From: a virus
DNA length: 56,796 nt
IMG/VR virus record: IMGVR_UViG_3300022934_000023
Location: 1-56,796 of that record
Reading direction: 5' to 3' (one strand)
Shown: one piece after another, positions 18,150 through 26,892 of the stretch
Numbering within the stretch: position 1 is the stretch's first letter
Layout: every line of letters starts with the position of its first letter
Made by a program: the position numbers and the translations under genes
The notes under the pieces: model-generated
Databases searched by the model: none
The model's input: only the letters and a program-made list of their open reading frames with translations
What the model was told of the DNA's origin: nothing

Positions 18150-20738
18150 ATGAGTCTGCCCCTATTTGTATACGCGCTATCCCGTATGTCCAAGTCTGAT
18201 CGTGTTCGAAAAGAACAGGCAGCGCAACAGGAACGTGAAAACACACTATACTCCTTCGGACATCAGGTTGATGATACCGGCAACCCTGTAGGTTCGTTCA
18301 GGCAGATGGGAGCGGAAGATAACGCGAAAAACTTCAAGGTAACTCATCTCAGGATGGGTTCTGGGGATATTTTTGCTGCCCCTAAGCTGGAGAAAGATCA
18401 GACTTTTACGAAAATGTATTCGTCCCTAGACGGAAAAACTATCGTACCAGAACTTGAGTATACCGCGCTACCAGAAAATGATAAAAAGAATTACACTTTT
18501 ATGGGAGTCCGGAACGATCTTACACAGGCAATCAGTGAGTCACCGTCTTACGATTACGCAATGCAGACAACTAATGTTCAAGAAGTTTCAGAAGATGCTG
18601 TGAAACACGTAGCAGAGGACGGAGAAGAGTTTGATAGCTTCAAGGAAGCTGATGAGTATTCTGCAGATAATAATCTGGATAGAAACTTGATCACTCGTCA
18701 AATTGTAACCACAAAGAAAATGGGAGATAATGTTTTATCAACCTCTGTTAACGTATCCGATATTTCTCTTGCTGCAGAGAATGCGCGTAACGCTGCGATA
18801 GACGAAAACAGAACTGTCAGAAGTAAAGACGGTACAATTCTATTCGCCAGCAAGGCAACGACAGATTCTGGATACGACACTGACTTTATATCGTGGGCGT
18901 CTAAGAATAAAGGTAACAAGGATTTGTGGGAGTCGCTAGACGATGGCACTATGAATCAAGTAAGGTCCACAGCTTACAACTACATAGTAAGAAATGAAGG
19001 TATCATGGTGGACGGACGATATGTTACTGATCCTAATAAACTTATCTCCGTGTCGCACCTGAAGTACCCCAACTTATTTGCCATTCCCGGATTCCGTCGG
19101 GAGTTTGACTCGCGTGTCTTACAGATTCCTAGAGATCAGTTGCAGTATGGCGACGAGCAAAACGGCGTTAGCCCCGAAGAAAGCATGTCGTTTACCGCAA
19201 CCGCTCCCTTGGATGACACTAAAGTGGCAGTCAACCTTTTACCTCCCGGTAATCTTAATGTTAAACAAGCTCACACTGCTTTGTTAGAATGGGGTACGAA
19301 AAATAAATATGCTGACGACGTTATGGCGGCTCGTCTAGGAAACGTACTCGTTACAAGTCCTGTGCCGGGGAACCCTACTGCACCTCTTAGAGTAGAGGCT
19401 GAACAGCCCTATCTGATGCAGATGCTAGATTTGGCCCAAAGACCCAGTCTGTCAGGAACGGGAACCGTTCTAGACATGGCTCACAGGTACTACAATCCTG
19501 CTATTCGGAACAAAAAACCTAACAATGATGAGCTAAAACAAGTAGGCAACGTCTTAGTCGGAGAAAAAGATTACAACAAGAAACTGTCTATTGTGGGCGT
19601 ATTTTCCCCCGATCTAAACCGGATAGGCTCTAACTCTGTGTTTGCGGAGTATAACACCAGCAAGTTTGCACAAGAAAAATTCGAGGGAAAAGAATTTAGC
19701 GATATGCAAATCCAGTCCGCCGGAGAAGCAAAGGCGGGGATGGAGTCTGTTCGTCTGATTGAGCAGTCCATGAGTCTTCTGATAGGCAATGATGGAAACT
19801 TTGTTAGGTACGGACAGAGAGTGGGTGAAACACTTCTATCTGTTTCAGGATTTATTGCAACTAGTAAAAATCTTGTTGCAGACGGCCTGTCAGCGGTGGG
19901 AATATCCGCAGATTCTCCAGTAGTAGGAAAACTGTTTGGTGACTTAGAGGCGGTATCCAAGGCTCTTGAGACTGGAGATGCAACCGCCGCTCAACAAGCG
20001 TTTACAGAATTCAACGACTATGCAAAAGCAACCTCATCCGCCACGGCAGGCCCACAGGATGCCGAAGTATTTAAGAAGAAAGAAGCAGAAGCCCGAGAAA
20101 GTAACGTAGCCTATCTTCGCCAGACTATAACGGACATGGCAAGCGGAGATAACAAGCTGGCTAACGTAGCGCGGCGTAAGTATCTTAACTATATCATCGC
20201 TTACAGTGTTGCAGCGGCTCTACAGGGTGGTACGGGAGGTCGCACAATCTCCGACCAAGACGTGCAGAACGTGCTTAACTTCTTGCAGCCGAGTAACTTC
20301 GCCACTGCTCAACAAGAATACCACAACTTGTCTAGCCTTCGAGATGATCTTATGTATCGGTCTCAACGCGCTGCCGCTTTTGCAAGTCCGATTAAGCAGA
20401 CAGTGATGGACGCCATGATAGTGGAAGACCTATCACAGCGATCAAGTGTGCGTGACCTTGACACCATGCTGCAACAGAGATTTGGAGACGGCGTCAAATA
20501 CGATCAACCCGCAGGAAGGAATGGAGGAGGTCCGGGACCAAGTCCTACCGGAGCCGCGTTTGGCGAGACAACTATCCCAGACAATCTACAGGATCAGTTT
20601 CTAGCATACGTAAATACCCAGTTGACACTGGTAGCCGGAGAGGGCGAGACACCAGTTTCGTACTCTAGCTTTGAAGACCTTCAGAAGGATTCAGAAAAGC
20701 TAGAATCAGCAGCCGCTCTATTTATGCGACGGAGATAA
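18150..20738 (+). CDS. Large internal (ejection) protein
   Basis: This 862-residue protein starts two bases after the previous stop. It is mixed helix and coil without enzymatic motifs that I can identify, with a hydrophobic Gly/Ser/Val segment near residues 560-600 (VGETLLSVSGFIATSKNLVADG) and helical C-terminal stretches. The size, position between tail genes and the 1564-residue protein, and lack of export signals fit a T7 gp15-like internal core protein that enters the cell envelope during infection. That assignment is positional. Confidence 0.55.
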   Translation: MSLPLFVYALSRMSKSDRVRKEQAAQQERENTLYSFGHQVDDTGNPVGSFRQMGAEDNAKNFKVTHLRMGSGDIFAAPKLEKDQTFTKMYSSLDGKTIVPELEYTALPENDKKNYTFMGVRNDLTQAISESPSYDYAMQTTNVQEVSEDAVKHVAEDGEEFDSFKEADEYSADNNLDRNLITRQIVTTKKMGDNVLSTSVNVSDISLAAENARNAAIDENRTVRSKDGTILFASKATTDSGYDTDFISWASKNKGNKDLWESLDDGTMNQVRSTAYNYIVRNEGIMVDGRYVTDPNKLISVSHLKYPNLFAIPGFRREFDSRVLQIPRDQLQYGDEQNGVSPEESMSFTATAPLDDTKVAVNLLPPGNLNVKQAHTALLEWGTKNKYADDVMAARLGNVLVTSPVPGNPTAPLRVEAEQPYLMQMLDLAQRPSLSGTGTVLDMAHRYYNPAIRNKKPNNDELKQVGNVLVGEKDYNKKLSIVGVFSPDLNRIGSNSVFAEYNTSKFAQEKFEGKEFSDMQIQSAGEAKAGMESVRLIEQSMSLLIGNDGNFVRYGQRVGETLLSVSGFIATSKNLVADGLSAVGISADSPVVGKLFGDLEAVSKALETGDATAAQQAFTEFNDYAKATSSATAGPQDAEVFKKKEAEARESNVAYLRQTITDMASGDNKLANVARRKYLNYIIAYSVAAALQGGTGGRTISDQDVQNVLNFLQPSNFATAQQEYHNLSSLRDDLMYRSQRAAAFASPIKQTVMDAMIVEDLSQRSSVRDLDTMLQQRFGDGVKYDQPAGRNGGGPGPSPTGAAFGETTIPDNLQDQFLAYVNTQLTLVAGEGETPVSYSSFEDLQKDSEKLESAAALFMRRR

Positions 20739-20740
20739 TA

Positions 20741-23700
20741 GTGGTAGACATTGCACAGCAAATGCAGAATATGCAGCTTAATCTTGCAAAGCCGACAGAT
20801 CGTCCTGAAGATGACGCCGCCGAGATTGCACGTCAAACTCAGATTTCTAAGCTAGATAAAGAGCAACAGGCCGCTCGACAAAAGATCACAGGCGAGACCC
20901 CGGACACTACCCCTGCTGTGATTCCAGAACGAATCCGTACAGAAATGCAGCCGTTTTATATCCCGAAGACATCAATCGGAATACTAGGAATTGGGTCTCA
21001 AACAGAACGTGATCTGTATGGCGCTGTTGATCCCCGTAAAGTAACACCTAACGTGTCTGTTACGGAGGTGATCAATATGAAAAACCCTGAGAATGTTGCA
21101 ACATGGAACAACGTAACCGAGATCGTTGACTCAAAAGGCAACCCGTTTAACGTATCAGGCATGTCCCTCGAAGAGAAAATTTCTGCGGCGGACAGGTATG
21201 GTGCCACCCACTTTGTGTCAGGGGAGAACGAGTACGAGATACCGTGGTACAAGGCCATTGAAGACATGACAAGGATACCGAAAGGCATAAAGACTGGCTT
21301 CTTCGATAAGGGCATGGAGATCGACACAACGGATATGACTCCTTCAGATGTTGAGCGTGTTCGATTCGGCAACATGCTGTTCGCAGCAAGTATGAATGTA
21401 ACTAACCCTGAACTTGCACGCCCCTTGTATGCAGGATACTTAAACAACATCCTGATCAGGAATGGTGTAGATGCTAGAGGCAGAGCCGCTATTTTGCGAG
21501 AGCGGTTGGCCGATCCTACTATGGGCGACATCGAGAACGTGATAGTAGGTGCGCGTGACACAGTCGGCAGGAGCATAATCGAGACAGGATTGTGGCTCAC
21601 AGGAGAGGTTATCGACTGGTTTGATGGTGCCTTTGGAACAGAAGCAGCTATCTCTGACTTCCGAGGTCGTCAAGCTATTCTAGATGAAAAGTGGCCTACC
21701 ATGCCCCAGATGCTGCAAGACAGATACGCACAGAAGGGCGTCTACATCGATCTGTCTACTGCAGAAGACTTAGCCTACACATACTCTGGACTGTTGCCTC
21801 GTGCAACTCGTCTTGCTGCCGAGATGCTGTCTATCACAAAAGGCACCGGTGCAATCAAAGGAAAGATATCTTCAAAAGAACTTGCAAACTTTGAGAACTT
21901 CTTAGCAGGTGAACTTCGTAAGAATCCCGAATTGAAAGCAGACGATGTGTTTGAACTCTACGTTAAGCAGAGAGAAGTCGGATTTTATAGCCCTCTACGA
22001 CTTCGTTCTGAGAAAGGTCTAGAATCAGTAGTCAGGGATCGCATCGCTACCGCATATCAGATCGTAGACTCTAGGCTGGAAAAGAGCCAACGTGCCGAGG
22101 TACGCAACGTCGCTGAAAGGCAGGCGATAGCTATTCAACGTAGGGACTTGCTTGTTGACAAACAGCAGCGATCTTACGATCCTAATACGCAAATCCAGAT
22201 ACAGAATCTAAACGCTCAGATTTCAGAGAACAGAGTTCGACTGACACAAGCCGAACGCGCAAGCAGTGTCCCTAAGTTCATGCGTGATGCAAACGTACAG
22301 GACAAGTACATGATTGTAGGAGGCGCTGCGGTAGGTCACTTTTTTGGACAAGAGTTCGACATGGTCGATCCTGCCATTGGTGAGTTGGTAGGTATCGCCA
22401 CAGGTCTGGCAGTGTCTCTTGTGTCTGGTAGCACTCCTCGTGGACTACGTGATTTTAACAAAAGGATGGCGGGAAGAAAAGATATAACAGACCGCAAGAC
22501 AATGCAGATGGTTGTTACTGAACTGGCCTCTGCTTCACCCGATTTTGCTCGACAGATAGAGGCGAATGCACTGCGTATTCAGCAGGGCTTTGATGTGCTG
22601 GAAGCAAAGGGTGTTAATCCTAAGTTTTTGAATGTTAGTCTTCCTATCGTCATCGACTTGGTAACTTTGCGGCATTTCGCTGACGCAGCAAAAAAGAGTA
22701 TTTCTACTGGTGACACTCTTAATATGCAATTAGCTGAACAAGTTCAAATGGCCCATAAATCGTTGTCTGACTTGAACGGTGAGCTAAATCGTGTCGTAGG
22801 TGAGATGGGAACCTTAGAGGGTGCAGACAATGAGTTCTTTGAATTTATGCGGTCGATGTCTGAACAAGGATTTGCACTGCAGAAGAGCATAGAGAACGAT
22901 CTTACTATCATTAACGAGAAGGGTGTAGGTCGTTATTTGAACGCTCTGACTGCTAACTCGGGAATCCTAGATGGCATCGATACCCTTCCAGATGGCGTGA
23001 CTGCCAAGACTTTCCCTGAAGCTGTGGGTAGCCTGATGGCTAAGAACATCTTTAACGGAGAGGCTTTAGATCAAAAGGCTGTAGAGAAGCTTGCAGGAGT
23101 GGCTGTCAGGGAGGTAAACGATGGTCTCGTGACTGCCGCCGCTCAAATTCAGGAGCGTATAGGTGTACCTACAGACAAGCAGGCAGCACTAGCCGGAACT
23201 GTTTCTCCGCGTGTAGCAGACAACATTCATCAGAACACCTCTGGTTCTACTCTATTTGCATTTCAGTTAGAGTTTGCACATGAACACGCACACGGTATTG
23301 CTTCAGCACCCTACGCACATCTGCGAGATCCTAAGAAAGTAAAGCTGTACACTGCCAACGGTGATCCCCTGTCTAACGACATAACCGTGAACGTGTTTGA
23401 TGTCTTCCAAGAACTGACTGCAACAAGAAAGGGTGGACTTGTTCGCGAAGGACTGTCGGACGCCTCAATCGACAAGATCATTGAAGAGATATCTGACCCC
23501 ATCTTTGCAGAGCTTGCTAGGGTGCAGGGCGTGACCGTAGACGATCTGTTGAAAGACTTTAAAGCAGACCTCGAAGGTCCGGATTACAATTACCGTTTCA
23601 AGCCGAAGAGAAGTGTTCAGGCACAAGTTGCAGAGTTTTTACAAGAATCTGAGATGACCGAGGGATTCGATGCAAACATGTTCCGCATTGATCCGCTAGG

Positions 23701-25435
23701 CATCAAGAACCTCGACAGGTTTATTAGCCAAGAAGCATACAAGCTGAAGGATACCAACGCGGGTATATCACGGGCGCTCTATAATATCTCGGACAAAACA
23801 CTGGCTAACAAGATGAATGAATTTGTTGTGGACGGGGTTCCTGCAGGACAAATTATGATCGAGTTGCCCGAGGTAGGAAGAATCCCGCTTGCAACTCACT
23901 TTGAAGAAATCGGTAAAGGCTGGAGACAGTACAAGGAGGTATTCCACGATAAGACTGGGGGTGCTTTTATTCCGAGTCTGATGTTTAACAACCGTGTAAC
24001 TCTTATGAAACCTAGCGCAGAATTTCCTACGGGGATTTCTACACGCAAACTGCCCAGTCAGTGGCTACCCGCAAATCAACTGTTCCAGAAGGACAGCGCC
24101 GAGATATACATGAAAGCAGTGAACGGCGCTATGGGAAGAGAGATCGTTGATCCTGTGTCGGGTATGCTTACCCGTCGTCTCGTAGAGGGAGACTCGTTCA
24201 CGCAAGGTCAGCAGGCTATACTCAAAACCGTCGTAGGCGAGTGGGTAGATACGCAGATCGTGCAGGGCAACATGTCTATGGACGAGATTGCACAGACAGC
24301 GAAGGCAGCTTCTGAGAATATACGAATGGTCAGCGCAGACGGAACTAAGGATGTACCCCTCGTAGACTTTATGAGTATCGTCGATGATCACACTCGCTTC
24401 AGCAGGAAAAGTATCGGGGCGGCTAGATATGATCAAGAGATGGACAAGGTAGAGGCGGCGATTCAAACTCAGCTTGAAGTCGCTACAGAGCCAGCCAGAA
24501 AACTTTCAGACGGACTAAAGGATGCCGCTACAGTTATAGACAGGCTTACCTCCGACAATCTGCGGGGTGAAGATATCGCGACAACTCTCATAGGCGGGGG
24601 TATGGAGCGTTACAATCAGATTCGCAACAACATGCTCACCCTGACTAATGCAGCAGGAGCGAAAAAGTATACTGTAGAACAAGTCGATGACATACTTGCC
24701 AACGCTTACATCAACGGTATGCGTCGGAAGCTGTTCTCTAAGACCGGAAGAAAAGAAGCAAAGATCAAAGAAAGTCTGGACGGTAGAATCACCACCACTT
24801 TCAGCGACATGTTAGCAGAGAACCCTGCAGCTTTAATACGTTTTCTGGGAGAGACACCTGAAGAAAAGGCGGTAGCGATGCAGATTCTTGGTAAGGATCG
24901 CTACGAGACCGCAGAGGCAATAGCGTCTGTGCTGACAGAATTGACGGACAATCCTCTGGCAAGTTCCAACATAGCAGTTCGCGGAATACCCCGCGCACTA
25001 TCTGTAGAGAGCTACATCAGCCGTTTCTATGCGATCAACAGGGGAGTAGTTCGTCCTCAGTATGTAGGTACAGAGGCACTGTTGCAGACTCTTCGCTTTA
25101 AGAAAGCCGAGTTCCTTACTGCTATTCTGACTGATCCGCAGTTAGGCAGAGATTTCTTGGAGATGGTGCGAACTCAGAAGCCTTTGTCTCCTGAAAGAAA
25201 CAGACAGTTCTTCTCTGCGCTTGTCCAGCATCATGCGCTGTTCAGTCAGGCTATGGAGTCTGACAGGCAAGAGGTAATCGATCCCGCAGGAAGAAAGTTC
25301 TCTGTAGATGCTACACCAGACGACAAGTATCGTCTTGGATATCCCTCAGACTACGAGGGTTTACTGGACCTACCCAGCATGAGACCACGTGAAAATCTCT
25401 TTGGACCCGGTTCACTTTTAAACATACAAAGATAA
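20741..25435 (+). CDS. Giant internal (ejection) protein with HExxH motif
   Basis: At 1564 residues, starting from GTG, this is the largest protein in the window. It contains a hydrophobic region near residues 520-570 (IGELVGIATGLAVSLVSG) that could cross the envelope, many long helices, and a zincin-like motif HEHAHG with H847, E848 and H851. Its length and place at the end of the late operon match T7 gp16-type proteins, which form the channel through the envelope and often carry a wall-degrading domain. No GH or transglycosylase motif is obvious, so the HExxH site is a candidate enzyme centre, possibly by chance. Confidence 0.6.
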   Translation: MVDIAQQMQNMQLNLAKPTDRPEDDAAEIARQTQISKLDKEQQAARQKITGETPDTTPAVIPERIRTEMQPFYIPKTSIGILGIGSQTERDLYGAVDPRKVTPNVSVTEVINMKNPENVATWNNVTEIVDSKGNPFNVSGMSLEEKISAADRYGATHFVSGENEYEIPWYKAIEDMTRIPKGIKTGFFDKGMEIDTTDMTPSDVERVRFGNMLFAASMNVTNPELARPLYAGYLNNILIRNGVDARGRAAILRERLADPTMGDIENVIVGARDTVGRSIIETGLWLTGEVIDWFDGAFGTEAAISDFRGRQAILDEKWPTMPQMLQDRYAQKGVYIDLSTAEDLAYTYSGLLPRATRLAAEMLSITKGTGAIKGKISSKELANFENFLAGELRKNPELKADDVFELYVKQREVGFYSPLRLRSEKGLESVVRDRIATAYQIVDSRLEKSQRAEVRNVAERQAIAIQRRDLLVDKQQRSYDPNTQIQIQNLNAQISENRVRLTQAERASSVPKFMRDANVQDKYMIVGGAAVGHFFGQEFDMVDPAIGELVGIATGLAVSLVSGSTPRGLRDFNKRMAGRKDITDRKTMQMVVTELASASPDFARQIEANALRIQQGFDVLEAKGVNPKFLNVSLPIVIDLVTLRHFADAAKKSISTGDTLNMQLAEQVQMAHKSLSDLNGELNRVVGEMGTLEGADNEFFEFMRSMSEQGFALQKSIENDLTIINEKGVGRYLNALTANSGILDGIDTLPDGVTAKTFPEAVGSLMAKNIFNGEALDQKAVEKLAGVAVREVNDGLVTAAAQIQERIGVPTDKQAALAGTVSPRVADNIHQNTSGSTLFAFQLEFAHEHAHGIASAPYAHLRDPKKVKLYTANGDPLSNDITVNVFDVFQELTATRKGGLVREGLSDASIDKIIEEISDPIFAELARVQGVTVDDLLKDFKADLEGPDYNYRFKPKRSVQAQVAEFLQESEMTEGFDANMFRIDPLGIKNLDRFISQEAYKLKDTNAGISRALYNISDKTLANKMNEFVVDGVPAGQIMIELPEVGRIPLATHFEEIGKGWRQYKEVFHDKTGGAFIPSLMFNNRVTLMKPSAEFPTGISTRKLPSQWLPANQLFQKDSAEIYMKAVNGAMGREIVDPVSGMLTRRLVEGDSFTQGQQAILKTVVGEWVDTQIVQGNMSMDEIAQTAKAASENIRMVSADGTKDVPLVDFMSIVDDHTRFSRKSIGAARYDQEMDKVEAAIQTQLEVATEPARKLSDGLKDAATVIDRLTSDNLRGEDIATTLIGGGMERYNQIRNNMLTLTNAAGAKKYTVEQVDDILANAYINGMRRKLFSKTGRKEAKIKESLDGRITTTFSDMLAENPAALIRFLGETPEEKAVAMQILGKDRYETAEAIASVLTELTDNPLASSNIAVRGIPRALSVESYISRFYAINRGVVRPQYVGTEALLQTLRFKKAEFLTAILTDPQLGRDFLEMVRTQKPLSPERNRQFFSALVQHHALFSQAMESDRQEVIDPAGRKFSVDATPDDKYRLGYPSDYEGLLDLPSMRPRENLFGPGSLLNIQR

Positions 25436-25448
25436 GGGGAGTATCCCG

Positions 25449-25748
25449 ATGAAGATGTACAACAACGGCCCACGCAAGGCCATGATGTATGGTGGTGCCG
25501 CAAAGCGTAAGCCGATGATGTACGGCGGCATGGCTACCAAGAAAAAACCCCGCAAGAAGGCTCAAGCGGGGGGCATGATGACCACAACACAGGGTCAGCA
25601 GAATCAACAACGCCGCAATCAGATGCAGCCTATGGGTATGCCTATGATGGCAGGTGGCGGCAAGACGATGGTCAAGATGAACGGCAAAATGGTCCCTGAC
25701 TACGCTGTAGACGGCAAGGGTGCCAAAGACCTCAAGAATCGCGGCTAA
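25449..25748 (+). CDS. Small Met/Gly/Lys-rich protein, last late gene
   Basis: This 99-residue protein is dominated by Met, Gly, Gln and Lys (MKMYNNGPRKAMMYGGAAK, KKKPRKKAQAGGMM) and must be disordered and strongly basic. A good ribosome binding site (AGGGGAG) precedes it. Similar MYGG-rich small proteins occur at ends of structural operons in marine phages; they are sometimes found in virions, but function is unknown. Its TAA overlaps the stop codon of the convergent gene. Confidence 0.6.
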   Translation: MKMYNNGPRKAMMYGGAAKRKPMMYGGMATKKKPRKKAQAGGMMTTTQGQQNQQRRNQMQPMGMPMMAGGGKTMVKMNGKMVPDYAVDGKGAKDLKNRG

Positions 25749-25954
25749 ATATATCCGCCTGACTTATCCATCATTTCATCTGTTACTGAACTAAAGTAAC
25801 GCAACATGGACGCTATGGAGTGTGACCCGTCGAATTCGGGCACTCCGGCGTCCATTTCTTTTTGGAACTCCTCTGGCCTGACCATCTGTTTGTCCAGTTC
25901 AACTTTGCCGTCCTGTCGCAAATACACATTAAAAGAAAAGAGTGTGGCCTTCAT
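25745..25954 (-). CDS. Small protein, last gene of early operon
   Basis: This 69-residue protein begins at the ATG (25952-25954) that overlaps the preceding stop as ATGA, which I prefer to a longer upstream start. It begins KATLFSFNVYLRQDGKVELD and includes FDGSHSIASMLRYFSSVTDEM. It is mixed charged and hydrophobic with no known motif. It ends tail-to-tail with the late operon. Function unknown. Confidence 0.55.
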   Translation of the reverse strand: MKATLFSFNVYLRQDGKVELDKQMVRPEEFQKEMDAGVPEFDGSHSIASMLRYFSSVTDEMMDKSGGYI

Positions 25955-26157
25955 GTCTGCTCTCCCGGTAGGCACTGGTATGTTATCGTGTAGGGCGGCG
26001 GAAGCTGCATGGGTATAGACATTATACCTGTTGTCATCTCCTGTTGACGCTCTCTGCACTCTTTTATTGTAGGCTTCAATCCCGTAGTGTCCTCAAAGTT
26101 GTAGCACGGCCCATCAGGAAGATAGACTGAGCATACTATCACCATCGCTTTGAACAT
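25951..26157 (-). CDS. Small exported Cys protein
   Basis: This 68-residue protein has a short hydrophobic N-terminus (MFKAMVIVCSVYL) that could be a signal sequence, and four cysteines. The C-terminal layout, I-K-E-C-R followed some 30 residues later by ITYQCLPGE, parallels the late-gene protein at 55956 (L-N-E-C-V ... TAYCLPK). The two may be distant paralogues of one small periplasmic family. It overlaps the upstream nuclease gene by 44 bases. Function unknown. Confidence 0.55.
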   Translation of the reverse strand: MFKAMVIVCSVYLPDGPCYNFEDTTGLKPTIKECRERQQEMTTGIMSIPMQLPPPYTITYQCLPGEQT

Positions 26158-26623
26158 TGCGTAAGTCCTCTATGTAAAGGTTGTAGCAGTCTGCCCTCAC
26201 CTCGTATCCGTTGTCCGGATCGAAGTCACCCTTCTTCATGAATTTGGACTTGTCGAAATACTCCTGCTTTGGCATGAATCCTAGAAACCATCCCTTCGAG
26301 AAATCCTTTAGCACTCGTGTGAAAGCGTAGATGTCGCACTTCTGTCGGGTGTTGAAGTTGCTGATGCTACACGAGTAGTGAGGCAACGGGGTGGCAGAGG
26401 TTTGCTTTGTCTTTACCTCTACCCGCTGCCCATCGTCAAGAACGATGTCGTAGTCGTACGAGTTATCCCACTTGCCGCCCATGACAGAAAGTACGATCTG
26501 CTCCCCAAGGAACCCCGCTACGCTGCCACCGCCTCTCAGTATAGAGTTGTGCAGTAGACCCATCTCAGTGGCCTTCCTGCGGCCAGCAAGCAGCATGTCA
26601 TCACTTATCTTGACTTCGATCAA
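26114..26623 (-). CDS. PD-(D/E)XK-type nuclease
   Basis: This 169-residue protein starts at TTG (26621-26623), overlapping the preceding stop as TTGA with GGAGG six bases upstream. The core DYDIVLDDGQRVEVKTKQ gives the acidic residue and the E-V-K pair of a PD-(D/E)XK active site, preceded by a glycine-rich helix (GSVAGFLGEQIVLSV) whose Glu may complete it. This is the layout of small restriction-type or resolvase-type nucleases. It probably degrades host DNA or resolves replication intermediates; the substrate is not evident. Confidence 0.65.
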   Translation of the reverse strand: MIEVKISDDMLLAGRRKATEMGLLHNSILRGGGSVAGFLGEQIVLSVMGGKWDNSYDYDIVLDDGQRVEVKTKQTSATPLPHYSCSISNFNTRQKCDIYAFTRVLKDFSKGWFLGFMPKQEYFDKSKFMKKGDFDPDNGYEVRADCYNLYIEDLRNVQSDGDSMLSLSS

Positions 26624-26892
26624 CTGTCTTCCTCCACTCGGTTTGCGACGGATGGTTGCGGGGTGGATTCCACTGAATCCAATCCGTCCCTCGTTTCCAC
26701 GTTGGCGATGTAGTCTTCGATTTCGAGTTGCCTGTTTTCTTCTGAGACATTCGGCATCCTTTCCAAGCCTTCGACGAGTCTACGCTGTAGAGCCTCTGAA
26801 ATCAGACCGGCACGTGTATCCTCGTCCATCTCGAACGTGACGACTGCACCGCCGTTTTTGAGTTCGACGTACTCTATGACTTCAAGCCGCAT
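26620..26892 (-). CDS. Small acidic protein next to RNR
   Basis: This 90-residue protein has an N-terminal beta hairpin (LEVIEYVELKNGGAVVTFEMD) followed by helices (GLISEALQRRLVEGLERM) and an acidic disordered tail. It overlaps the RNR gene by 11 bases and the nuclease gene by 4. I do not recognise the family; small proteins of this kind commonly follow RNR genes in marine phages, but no link to RNR activity is shown. Confidence 0.6.
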   Translation of the reverse strand: MRLEVIEYVELKNGGAVVTFEMDEDTRAGLISEALQRRLVEGLERMPNVSEENRQLEIEDYIANVETRDGLDSVESTPQPSVANRVEEDS

